Shown one piece after another: positions 1-5,808 of a stretch of 9,058 nucleotides of DNA (the stretch's first letter is position 1; each line of letters opens with the position of its first letter). The notes below the pieces were generated by a model. It did no database searches. It had not been told where the DNA came from and saw only the letters and a list, made by a program, of their open reading frames with translations. The translations under genes and the position numbers were made by a program. This stretch comes from Patescibacteria group bacterium (GTDB lineage: Bacteria; Patescibacteriota; Minisyncoccia; UBA9983). Location of the stretch: assembly GCA_018901555.1 (NCBI GenBank), contig JAHIER010000068.1, positions 1-9,058 of the forward strand, read 5' to 3'.

Positions 1-342
1 AATCCAAACATTTATTTAGCTCCTATAGCCATTTCTACAACATCAACATTAAAAGCGATTGCCTGTTATGGAAACGGTGTTACATCAAGCATCTCTTCGT
101 TTGATTATGTAATTAATTTTCCGGAGTCTTCAGCTTCTAGTGGCGGCGGAGGCGGAGGCGGAACACCTCCCGCAACACCTAAAATAGGCGACATAACTGG
201 TGACAATAAAGTTGACAAATATGATTTTGCCGTGTTAATGGCAGATTGGGGTCAAATTGGATCAAGTTCAGCTGACCTAAATCACGATGGAAAAGTTGAT
301 AAATATGATTTTGCTTTATTAATGTTAAATTGGAATAAATAA
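1..342 (+). CDS. Dockerin type I domain protein, 3' end only
   Basis: This is the C-terminal 113 residues of a larger protein whose start lies before the window. Residues 4-40 match the repeat pattern seen in chitobiase/beta-hexosaminidase C-terminal-like domains (IYLAPIAIS, then TLKAIA, then a closing FDYVINF strand). A flexible linker with seven glycines (residues 48-54) follows. Residues 63-113 form a type I dockerin with two 12-residue EF-hand-like calcium loops, DITGDNKVDKYD and DLNHDGKVDKYD, each followed by a hydrophobic helix (DFAVLM, DFALLM). Known for the family: dockerins bind cohesin domains tightly and depend on calcium. Loop 1 has Thr where Asn is usual at position 3; loop 2 is canonical. 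The gene 9 bases downstream encodes a cohesin-like domain, so the two products may bind each other (inference). The catalytic or adhesive part of this protein is not in the window. Confidence 0.85.
   Translation, partial: NPNIYLAPIAISTTSTLKAIACYGNGVTSSISSFDYVINFPESSASSGGGGGGGTPPATPKIGDITGDNKVDKYDFAVLMADWGQIGSSSADLNHDGKVDKYDFALLMLNWNK
208..314 (+). repeat. Internal duplication encoding the two dockerin halves
   Basis: The 23 bases at 208-230 and 292-314 are identical except for one silent C/T change (GAC/GAT). They are 84 bases apart and encode KVDKYDFA in both dockerin loops. Dockerins are always internally duplicated at the protein level. Near-identity in DNA suggests recent duplication, gene conversion, or strong selection to keep the two halves symmetric. 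Confidence 0.8.
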
Positions 343-351
343 AATAAAAAT

Positions 352-1149
352 ATGAATATGAAAAACACTAAAACAAAAATCATATTATCAGCAATTATCT
401 TTTTATCGGTTGTTGGTTTTGTCGGAACAGCAGTCGCCGCGGTCCCTTCTTTGTATGTTTCTCCGGCAAGTTTAACCAAAACCGTTGGAGACACATTTAG
501 CGTGTCTGTGGGATTTAATGCATCTGGAAGCAAGGTTTGCGCTATTGAAGGCACATTAGTTTTTGATAATTTAACTTGTCAGAGTATAATTGTAGCAGAC
601 GATGTTATGGCGCAATCTTCGCCAACCTGTTCAAATCCCCATTTCTTAATTGGCGTGCCAAGTTGCGTGATAACAGACAAAGCGTTGTTTACAGTATTAG
701 TTAAGGCAGGAAGCGCTGGTATGGCCTCTATCAGCTTTACAGGCGTTGATATAATAGGCGAGGGTGCATCAGTCGGTTCGGCTTCAATAAGCGGAAACTA
801 CACGATTAATGCTGTTTCAAAATTAACACCAGCGTCAACGCCCCCGCTAACATCTGTATCAACTCCAACTTCGGCAACCCCAATAATTTCGACGGCTCCT
901 GTTGTAGAATCAACTAAAGAAGAGATTGTTTTAGAAGAAGAAACATCAGTTGTGCAAGAGCCGACAACCGCGCCACAACCGATAGCATCACAACCTCTAT
1001 TAGCCGGAGTCGGTAGCATCATAACACTCGGCACCGATAGTGTTATCGTTGGCTTGCTGGTTGCTGTAGCAATCCTTGCGCTTATTGGATACGCAATCTA
1101 CGCCGTTATCCAGAGAGCGCGACGCAAGAATTTTGGGAAGGCGCAATAA
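352..1149 (+). CDS. Membrane-anchored cohesin-domain surface protein
   Basis: The 265-residue product has an N-terminal signal peptide with a basic start (KNTKTK), a hydrophobic core at about residues 10-28 and an AVAA cleavage site near residue 30. Residues 33-155 look like a cohesin-type beta-sandwich: SLYVSPASLTKTVGDTFSV opens it, EGTLVFD lies in the middle, and GMASISFTG closes it. Four cysteines (63, 76, 93, 105) could form disulphides. Residues 156-215 are a Pro/Thr/Ser/Glu linker. Residues 230-253 form one membrane helix, followed by a basic RARRK tail inside the cell. The cohesin would therefore face outward. Start options are ATG 352 and ATG 358; neither has a Shine-Dalgarno sequence. 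The gene follows the dockerin gene by 9 bases and ends before a strong terminator, so the two are probably cotranscribed. The topology is clear; cohesin assignment is by pattern only and could be a related carbohydrate-binding fold. Confidence 0.8.
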   Translation: MNMKNTKTKIILSAIIFLSVVGFVGTAVAAVPSLYVSPASLTKTVGDTFSVSVGFNASGSKVCAIEGTLVFDNLTCQSIIVADDVMAQSSPTCSNPHFLIGVPSCVITDKALFTVLVKAGSAGMASISFTGVDIIGEGASVGSASISGNYTINAVSKLTPASTPPLTSVSTPTSATPIISTAPVVESTKEEIVLEEETSVVQEPTTAPQPIASQPLLAGVGSIITLGTDSVIVGLLVAVAILALIGYAIYAVIQRARRKNFGKAQ

Positions 1150-1200
1150 ATTGATTTCCGCTTTAAAATTAATATAAACAAGATCGAAAAAATTATCAGT

Positions 1201-1233
1201 AAAATGTTCGACTTCGGAAGTCGAACATTTTTT
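1201..1233 (+). terminator. Strong intrinsic terminator after the cohesin gene
   Basis: AAAATGTTCGACTT (1201-1214) pairs perfectly with 1218-1231, leaving a 3-base CGG loop; the right arm runs into a TTTTTT tract and a further TTTT after one G. It sits 52 bases after the cohesin stop codon. The A-rich left arm would give a short T run on the other strand, so weak bidirectional action is possible. Confidence 0.85.
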
Positions 1234-1236
1234 GTT

Positions 1237-1413
1237 TTAAATATGGTAGGAATAAATTAAATTTAAAGTCCGCATGATACCCTTAAGCGCAACACTGCTC
1301 ATTGTTAACTTTTGATGTATATATTGTTCCAGCAAAGGATTATCTCTAATTTTCATGCCTTGGTATTTAAAATACATTATACAATTTGCGATTAGTTTTG
1401 CTTCTGGGGATAT
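1237..1413 (-). pseudogene. Short minus-strand open frame, possible gene remnant
   Basis: The minus strand is open for 58 codons from just after a TAG (1414-1416) to a TAA at 1237-1239. The first ATG in this frame is at 1377, giving 46 residues. The peptide has a protein-like composition (YFKYQGMKIRDNPLLEQYI, then VALKGIMRTLNLIYS) with helical amphipathic patterning. The NP-L--Y and VAL--IMR-L spacing vaguely recalls the C-terminal end of IS110-type transposases, but the match is too weak for a firm call. It ends 4 bases from the terminator hairpin, as a gene converging on the cohesin gene would. No start signal or upstream part is present. It may be a decayed gene end, a small gene, or chance. 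Confidence 0.25.
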
Positions 1414-1420
1414 CTATTGT

Positions 1421-1429
1421 TGCTATAAA
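1421..1429 (+). promoter_or_regulatory. Possible extended -10 promoter for the protease
   Basis: TGCTATAAA is an extended -10 element (TGn plus TATAAA). No good -35 box is visible. Transcription would begin near 1436, giving a leader of about 21 bases to ATG 1457. GGGAG at 1437-1441 lies 15 bases before that ATG, too far for an ideal Shine-Dalgarno. A second A/T box, TATAAA at 1447-1452, could instead give a nearly leaderless transcript starting close to the ATG codons at 1457 or 1463. Confidence 0.35.
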
Positions 1430-1456
1430 GAGAAAAGGGAGTAAAATATAAATTAT

Positions 1457-3259
1457 ATGTATATGAAAAAGATAAGTATTTTTTTAGCCTCTTTTTTATT
1501 TGCCGGGATTCCTTTTTTAAATTTGGCGGAGCTTCCAAGTTTTGATTTTAATAATTTTTTAGATAAAAAACCTATTGATCTATTTGAAAATAAACCGTTT
1601 GAAATTGGGAATCTTGATACTAATTTTCTTAAAGATGAAATCATTGTTAAGTTTAAAAATGACAATCGATTCAGGCGCGTGCGCATTTCTCGAGATGAAA
1701 CAGTAGAAAGCGTTATCGCGCAATATAGAAATCGTTCTGATGTTGTTTCTGCTGAACCGAATTATATTGCTCAGGCTTTTATGGTTCCAAATGATCCTTA
1801 TTATTCTTATCAGTGGAATTTGGATAATTCTGGCTACGGTGGAATTAATGCAGAAAATGCTTGGGATGTTGCTGATGGTTCCGGAGTAACAGTTGCTGTA
1901 ATTGATACTGGAGTGGCTTATGAAAATTATTCTCAAAGCCGGTTGAACAGATATTATCTTGCGCCGGATTTGGCTAATACTTCTTTTACTGCTGGATATG
2001 ATTTTGTAAATAATGACAGTCATCCTAATGATGACAATGGCCATGGCACTCATGTGACAGGCACAATAGCTCAAAGCACTAATAATAATCTTGGCGTGGC
2101 TGGCATTGCTTATAAGTCCAGTATTATGCCAATTAAAGTTTTAGATAAAAATGGCAGCGGAACTTATGCTGATGTGGCTGATGGAATTCGCTGGGCTGCT
2201 GATCATGGCGCTAAAGTAATAAATCTTTCCTTGGGAGGGTCATCCCCAGCTTCTTATTTAGAAGATGCTGTTGCTTATGCTTTTAACAAAGGGGTTACAA
2301 TTGTGGCCGCTTCTGGCAATGATGGCGCTAGTTATGTTTCTTATCCAGCTGCTTATGATAATTATGTAATTGCAGTTGGCGCAACGCGTTATGATGAGAC
2401 CAAATCCTATTATTCAAATTATGGTTCCAGTTTGGATTTGATGGCTCCGGGTGGAGATTTAACTGTTGATCAAAATGGAGACGGATATGGCGATGGAATT
2501 CTTCAGCAAACTTTTGGATCCAATACTAATAGCTGGGGATATTATTTTTACCAGGGAACTTCAATGGCAACACCGCATGTGGCTGGCGTGGCTGCTCTTA
2601 TAATTTCTAAAGGTATTGCTTCAAATCCTGATCAAGTGAGAAATATTTTGCAATCAACAGCAGATGATTTAGGATCTGTTGGCAGAGATAATATTTATGG
2701 TTATGGTTTGGTTAATGCTACAGCTGCTTTAGGATCAACCCCAACCCCAACCCCAACACCTAGTCCTAGTCCAACTCCTAGTCCAACCCCAACACCTAGC
2801 CCAACCCCTCCTCCAACAAAAATTGTGGTTTTTGAGGATAGTTTTGAAAGCGGATTAGGACAATGGTCACAGGATTCTCAAAGAGATTGGGCTAGTTCAC
2901 GCCAGCGCGCTGTAGATGGGAGATATTCTGCTGAAGTTGATGGCAGCGCTTCAGATTCACAATTAATTTCAGGCGCGATTAATCTTCAGGCTAAAGTTAA
3001 TGCGATTATTTCATTTTCTTGGTTTATAGAAAGCGGGCTTGATTTAGGAGAATACCTTAATTTTGATGTTTCTATTGATAATGGAAATACTTGGATGGAA
3101 AAATCTAGTTTAAAGGGGAATATTGACCAGGAAAATGTCTGGCATAATGTCAGTATAGAATTAAATAATATAAACAATCTTAAAATTCGTTTCAGTGGCA
3201 AAATGTCATCTTCTAGCGAAGACGCAAATGTTGATATGGTAAAAATTATCGCTCATTAG
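1457..3259 (+). CDS. Secreted subtilisin-like serine protease (S8)
   Basis: The 600-residue product is an exported endopeptidase. Residues 1-24 are a signal peptide (MKKISIFLASFLFAG). Residues 55-105 resemble the inhibitor-like propeptide of subtilases (EIIVKFK through VVSAEPNY), which normally assists folding and is then cut off. The catalytic domain spans about 115-425 and has all key residues: Asp150 (AVIDTG), His196 (NGHGTHVTGT), oxyanion Asn288 (ASGNDG) and Ser369 (GTSMATPHVAG). A DQNGDGYGDG loop at 338-347 looks calcium-binding. A Thr/Ser-Pro linker (428-454) leads to a beta-rich C-terminal domain (455-600) that opens with FEDSFESGLGQW and resembles MAM- or jelly-roll-like binding modules; I cannot name its family. 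ATG 1463 is an alternative start that fits the signal peptide equally well. The gene lies between two terminators, so it is probably transcribed alone. It may process surface proteins or host material (inference). Confidence 0.95.
   Translation: MYMKKISIFLASFLFAGIPFLNLAELPSFDFNNFLDKKPIDLFENKPFEIGNLDTNFLKDEIIVKFKNDNRFRRVRISRDETVESVIAQYRNRSDVVSAEPNYIAQAFMVPNDPYYSYQWNLDNSGYGGINAENAWDVADGSGVTVAVIDTGVAYENYSQSRLNRYYLAPDLANTSFTAGYDFVNNDSHPNDDNGHGTHVTGTIAQSTNNNLGVAGIAYKSSIMPIKVLDKNGSGTYADVADGIRWAADHGAKVINLSLGGSSPASYLEDAVAYAFNKGVTIVAASGNDGASYVSYPAAYDNYVIAVGATRYDETKSYYSNYGSSLDLMAPGGDLTVDQNGDGYGDGILQQTFGSNTNSWGYYFYQGTSMATPHVAGVAALIISKGIASNPDQVRNILQSTADDLGSVGRDNIYGYGLVNATAALGSTPTPTPTPSPSPTPSPTPTPSPTPPPTKIVVFEDSFESGLGQWSQDSQRDWASSRQRAVDGRYSAEVDGSASDSQLISGAINLQAKVNAIISFSWFIESGLDLGEYLNFDVSIDNGNTWMEKSSLKGNIDQENVWHNVSIELNNINNLKIRFSGKMSSSSEDANVDMVKIIAH
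2738..2818 (+). repeat. Low-complexity repeat encoding a Pro-Thr/Ser linker
   Basis: Imperfect tandem units of CCAACC, CCAACA and CCTAGT encode alternating Thr/Ser-Pro residues (428-454) between the protease domain and the C-terminal module. Such extended linkers are common in secreted multidomain enzymes. The stretch is prone to length change by slippage and to assembly error. Confidence 0.85.
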
Positions 3260-3333
3260 ATTAATTTGACGAAATCCGCCTTTTGTTTTGCAATGCTTGA
3301 CAGTGGAGGTCAATTATGATAGTCTTAAAACAT

Positions 3334-3355
3334 AAGCCGTAATGACGGCTTTTTT
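3334..3355 (+). terminator. Intrinsic terminator after the protease gene
   Basis: AAGCCGT (3334-3340) pairs with ACGGCTT (3345-3351) across an AATG loop and is followed by four more T residues. It lies 74 bases after the protease stop codon and separates it from the lysozyme-like gene. Confidence 0.8.
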
Positions 3356-3434
3356 CATTGAAAATGGTTGATTTATAACACTAATTAACGTTTAAAATCT
3401 TAAATTTATTAGTATTTTTATCTACAAATCATTC

Positions 3435-3872
3435 TTGGCTCTTGCCATGGCGGTTGGTCCTGTCTTTGCAGGACTAATGCCGGCTGAACCAATAATGACA
3501 CATATTGAGCCACTAGTTGAAGTTCAGCAAATTGGTCCTATAACTCTGGAAGACATGATTAGAGAAAAGGCTCGCGCAAACAACTTAGACGAAGAAAAAA
3601 TAATTTTCATAGCGCGATGCGAATCGCAGATTGAACCTGAAGCCATAGGGGATGGTCATTTGTTTTGCGCAAGAACTCAGGAACGCGTGCGTTCCAGAGG
3701 CATTTGGCAAATCAATAGTTGCGCCCATCCTGAGATTGCTGATGAGCAGGCTTTTAATCCTGTCTTGTCAACTAACTGGGCAATAGAAATTTTCAAGAAA
3801 GGGGATGAATCTAAAGAATGGAAAAGATGCACTAACAATTATATTAAACAGTATCTTGCTACCAACAATTAA
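3435..3872 (+). CDS. Small secreted lysozyme/transglycosylase-like protein
   Basis: The product is a small protein with a lysozyme-like fold signature. By family analogy it would cut peptidoglycan glycan strands outside the membrane. Counting from the TTG at 3435 (145 residues), Glu63 in FIARCESQ sits where transglycosylases and lysozymes carry the catalytic Glu. SRGIWQIN at 88-95 matches the SxGxxQI region, and FNPVLSTNWAIEIF (107-120) matches the closing helix. Four cysteines (62, 78, 96, 132) suggest two disulphides in an exported protein. The start is uncertain. Residues 1-13 (MALAMAVGPVFAG) are only the second half of a signal peptide; the frame is open upstream to 3396 and reads ISIFIYKSFLALAMAVGPVFAG, a fuller signal peptide, but contains no ATG, GTG or TTG before 3435. 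True initiation may use TTG 3435 or a rare codon such as ATT 3408. No Shine-Dalgarno sequence is visible. Confidence 0.75.
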   Translation: MALAMAVGPVFAGLMPAEPIMTHIEPLVEVQQIGPITLEDMIREKARANNLDEEKIIFIARCESQIEPEAIGDGHLFCARTQERVRSRGIWQINSCAHPEIADEQAFNPVLSTNWAIEIFKKGDESKEWKRCTNNYIKQYLATNN

Positions 3873-3879
3873 ATTTTCT

Positions 3880-3888
3880 TGTTATAAT
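3880..3888 (+). promoter_or_regulatory. Extended -10 promoter for hpf, leaderless
   Basis: TGTTATAAT is a perfect extended -10 element. Only 7 bases separate it from the hpf ATG at 3896, so transcription should start at or within one or two bases of the ATG. No convincing -35 box is present, as expected for an extended -10 promoter. Confidence 0.65.
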
Positions 3889-3895
3889 ATATAAC

Positions 3896-4279
3896 ATGAA
3901 AGTAAATATTAAGGCGACTAATATAAAGCTTACGCCGGCGCTTAAAACCCTTATTGAACATAAGATTGGAAATTTAGACAAATTTATAAGCCATCCTGAT
4001 GGCGGTATTCAGGCATGGGTGGAAGTTGGCATGACAACTAAAGGGCAACAGAGCGGAGAGATTTATCGCGCTGAAATTCAAATTACTATTCCTCATGTTG
4101 ATAAGGGTGTGCGGGTTGAATCAACAAGTACTGATTTATATGCGGCCATTGAACAGGCCAAAGATGAAATGAAAGTTGAATTGCGCCGGCTCAAGGATAA
4201 AAAAATATCTTTAAGTCGTTACGGCGCTAGAATCATCAAAGACACTCTAAAATTTTTTAAAAGAGAAAATTCTTCTTAA
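3896..4279 (+). CDS. hpf: Ribosome hibernation promoting factor, short form
   Basis: The 127-residue product belongs to the HPF/RaiA (sigma-54 modulation) family, which binds the decoding centre of the 30S subunit and silences ribosomes during starvation. MKVNIKATNIKLTPAL at the N-terminus, LIEHKIGNLDKF (helix 1), YRAEIQITIPHV and VRVESTSTDLYAAIEQAKDEM (strand and helix 2) follow the usual beta-alpha-beta-beta-beta-alpha order. A basic stretch, LRRLKDKK, ends helix 2, as needed for rRNA contact. There is no C-terminal dimerisation domain of long HPF (usual length about 180-190), so this is a short form with a basic tail of about 20 residues. Usual annotations are hpf or raiA. The gene has its own promoter and is followed by pcm after 6 bases, so the two are likely cotranscribed. 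Confidence 0.9.
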   Translation: MKVNIKATNIKLTPALKTLIEHKIGNLDKFISHPDGGIQAWVEVGMTTKGQQSGEIYRAEIQITIPHVDKGVRVESTSTDLYAAIEQAKDEMKVELRRLKDKKISLSRYGARIIKDTLKFFKRENSS

Positions 4280-4285
4280 ATTAAA

Positions 4286-4915
4286 ATGAAACAGATGATA
4301 AAAGATTTAATAAGTTCCGGGGCGTTGAAGACCCCGCGGATTATTGAGGCTTTTCAAAGAATAGACAGAAAAGATTTTTTGCTGGAAGAATATAAAGATG
4401 AGGCTTATGTTAATGCTCCTCTGTCGATTGGTTATGGTCAGACAATTTCTCAGCCATTGACCGTGGCTTTTATGCTGGAATTATTACAACCTCAAGAGGG
4501 CAATAAAATTTTAGATATTGGTTCTGGGTCTGGATGGCAAACCGCTTTGTTGGCTGATATTGTTGGAGATTCATTAACTTGCGAAGGGCGGGTTTTTGCT
4601 ATTGAAATTATACCGGAACTGGCAAATTTCGGCAGAAAAAATGTTTCCAAATATAACTTTATTAAAAAAGGCATTGTTAAATTTTTTAATATTAATGGGG
4701 CAAATGGCTTACTAGAAGAAGCGCCTTTTGATCGCATTATTGCCGCAGCCACTGGCGAGGAAATTCCGCGCGCGTGGAAAGAACAGTTAAAAATAGGTGG
4801 TAGGTTAGTTGCGCCAGTAAAAGATTCAATCCAGCTTTTAGTTAAAAAAGAAGATAATGTTTTTGAAGAACAATCTTATTCTGGCTTTGCTTTCGTGCCT
4901 TTTGTGGATAATTAA
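4286..4915 (+). CDS. pcm: Protein-L-isoaspartate O-methyltransferase
   Basis: This cytoplasmic enzyme uses S-adenosylmethionine to methylate L-isoaspartyl residues that arise in ageing proteins, starting their repair. The 209-residue length is normal for the family. YGQTISQP at 50-57 is the family's substrate-binding signature, with Ser55 in place. LDIGSGSGW (76-84) is methyltransferase motif I, VFAIEIIPEL (103-112) holds the acidic residue that binds the ribose, and FDRIIAAATGEEIP (148-161) is motif II. FVPFV near the end matches the usual C-terminal strand. It starts 6 bases after hpf with no Shine-Dalgarno; ATG 4295 is an alternative start. Pairing of a repair enzyme with a hibernation factor fits a stationary-phase role (inference). 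Its stop codon lies 2 bases from the stop of the convergent fmt gene, with no terminator hairpin between. Confidence 0.93.
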   Translation: MKQMIKDLISSGALKTPRIIEAFQRIDRKDFLLEEYKDEAYVNAPLSIGYGQTISQPLTVAFMLELLQPQEGNKILDIGSGSGWQTALLADIVGDSLTCEGRVFAIEIIPELANFGRKNVSKYNFIKKGIVKFFNINGANGLLEEAPFDRIIAAATGEEIPRAWKEQLKIGGRLVAPVKDSIQLLVKKEDNVFEEQSYSGFAFVPFVDN

Positions 4916-4917
4916 TT

Positions 4918-5808
4918 TTATTTATTGAATTGGTTTTTTAAATCCGGATTGCCTCTGAAAAAATCACTCAGGGGCATTTCGTTTTTGCCTTCTGGCTTGA
5001 TTTTTTTAATAATTAATTTTCCTTCATTAAGTTCAGCTTCAGTCACAATTATCCTAAACGGCTCGTCTGATTTTTTTATAAAGAAATAAGCGCCAGGCCA
5101 TGGAGTAAAAGCTAAAATTTTTTTCATATTTTTTTCTGGATAATCATTGAGATTAATTAATCCGTCTTCTTTTTTAATTTTTTTTGTGAAAGTCGCCTGG
5201 TTATGATTTTGTTCTTTGGTTTTAATCTTGTCATTAATCCATTCAGGCAAAGTGTTGATTAAAAGTTGCGCCCCCAATTCCGCTAGTTTTTTCTCCAGCT
5301 CTTTATAAGACATTAAATATTCACTTGGACATTTAATGTCCAAGTGGGTTTGCGCCACAATTGGCCCGTGGTCTATTTGCTCGTCCATATAGATTATTGT
5401 TGTTCCTGTTTCTTCTTCTTCGCTTAAAATAAAAGATTGGATAGGAGAAGAACCGCGGAATTTTGGCAGCAAAGAAGGATGGATGTTCAAACAGCCTTTA
5501 TTGGGTATGTTAAGGATGTGCTTCGGCATTATTTTGCCGTAATCAGCAATAACAAAAACATCATAGGCGCCGACTAGCAGATCTCTGATTTCATTAAGAT
5601 TATCGGGCTGGACAATAACTTTACTATTTTTATTAGCCCACTCTTTTACTGGGTTGGGGATCAGTTCCATTTTTCTGCCTTTTGGTTTATTCGGAGTGGT
5701 TACAATTAAGGCAGGACAAAAGTTGTTTTTATGAAGATAATCTAAAACAATAGAAGCAAAATCTCCTGTTCCAAAAAATACAAATTTAATATCAGATTTT
5801 TTATTCAT
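4918..5808 (-). CDS. fmt: Methionyl-tRNA formyltransferase
   Basis: Fmt transfers a formyl group from 10-formyltetrahydrofolate to the methionine on initiator tRNA. The 296-residue product has the formyltransferase fold: VFFGTGDFA (10-18) begins it, and the active-site triad is present as Asn108 and His110 (LNIHPSLLPKFRGSSPIQ) and Asp146 (MDEQIDHGPI). KKLAELGAQLL (residues 173-183) closes the catalytic domain. The C-terminal tRNA-binding domain begins near FTPWPGAYF and ends in MPLSDFFRG. The length is slightly below E. coli Fmt (about 315). Its ATG overlaps the end of def by 8 bases (ATGAATAA), so translation is probably coupled. Codons for residues 155-162 (HLDIKCPS), just after the active-site Asp loop, lie in a perfect 25-bp DNA palindrome. 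Confidence 0.95.
   Translation of the reverse strand: MNKKSDIKFVFFGTGDFASIVLDYLHKNNFCPALIVTTPNKPKGRKMELIPNPVKEWANKNSKVIVQPDNLNEIRDLLVGAYDVFVIADYGKIMPKHILNIPNKGCLNIHPSLLPKFRGSSPIQSFILSEEEETGTTIIYMDEQIDHGPIVAQTHLDIKCPSEYLMSYKELEKKLAELGAQLLINTLPEWINDKIKTKEQNHNQATFTKKIKKEDGLINLNDYPEKNMKKILAFTPWPGAYFFIKKSDEPFRIIVTEAELNEGKLIIKKIKPEGKNEMPLSDFFRGNPDLKNQFNK
5322..5346. repeat. 25-bp perfect palindrome inside fmt
   Basis: CACTTGGACATT (5322-5333) and its exact reverse complement AATGTCCAAGTG (5335-5346) flank a single central T. The element is wholly within the fmt reading frame. Twelve-base perfect arms with a 1-base centre are very unlikely by chance in 9 kb. As RNA it would form a hairpin of about 11 bp. 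Confidence 0.85.

Noticed and set aside
1021..1046. Inverted repeat ATAACACT/AGTGTTAT in the cohesin gene
   Set aside because: Eight-base arms around a 10-base loop are expected about once in a window of this size by chance.
1580..2074. A 164-codon minus-strand open frame opposite the protease gene
   Set aside because: It lies wholly antisense to the catalytic domain, is very rich in Ile and Ser from reversed A/T-rich codons, and has no recognisable motif. Other antisense open frames at 282-554, 798-1034, 1453-1686, 2986-3201, 4492-4752 and 7962-8162 were dropped for the same reason.
2738..2818. Tandem C-rich repeats as a possible CRISPR-like or regulatory array
   Set aside because: The units are 6 bases, have no spacers, and encode a Thr/Ser-Pro linker in frame.
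3297..3325. TTGACA with TAGTCT 17 bases downstream, plus a TTGAC/GTCAA inverted repeat, as a promoter with operator
   Set aside because: The -10 is poor, and the terminator at 3334-3355 follows almost at once, so any RNA would be about 25 bases long.
3680..3695. GGAACGC/GCGTTCC inverted repeat in the lysozyme-like gene
   Set aside because: Seven-base arms are within chance, and the encoded residues fit the ordinary pattern before SRGIWQIN.
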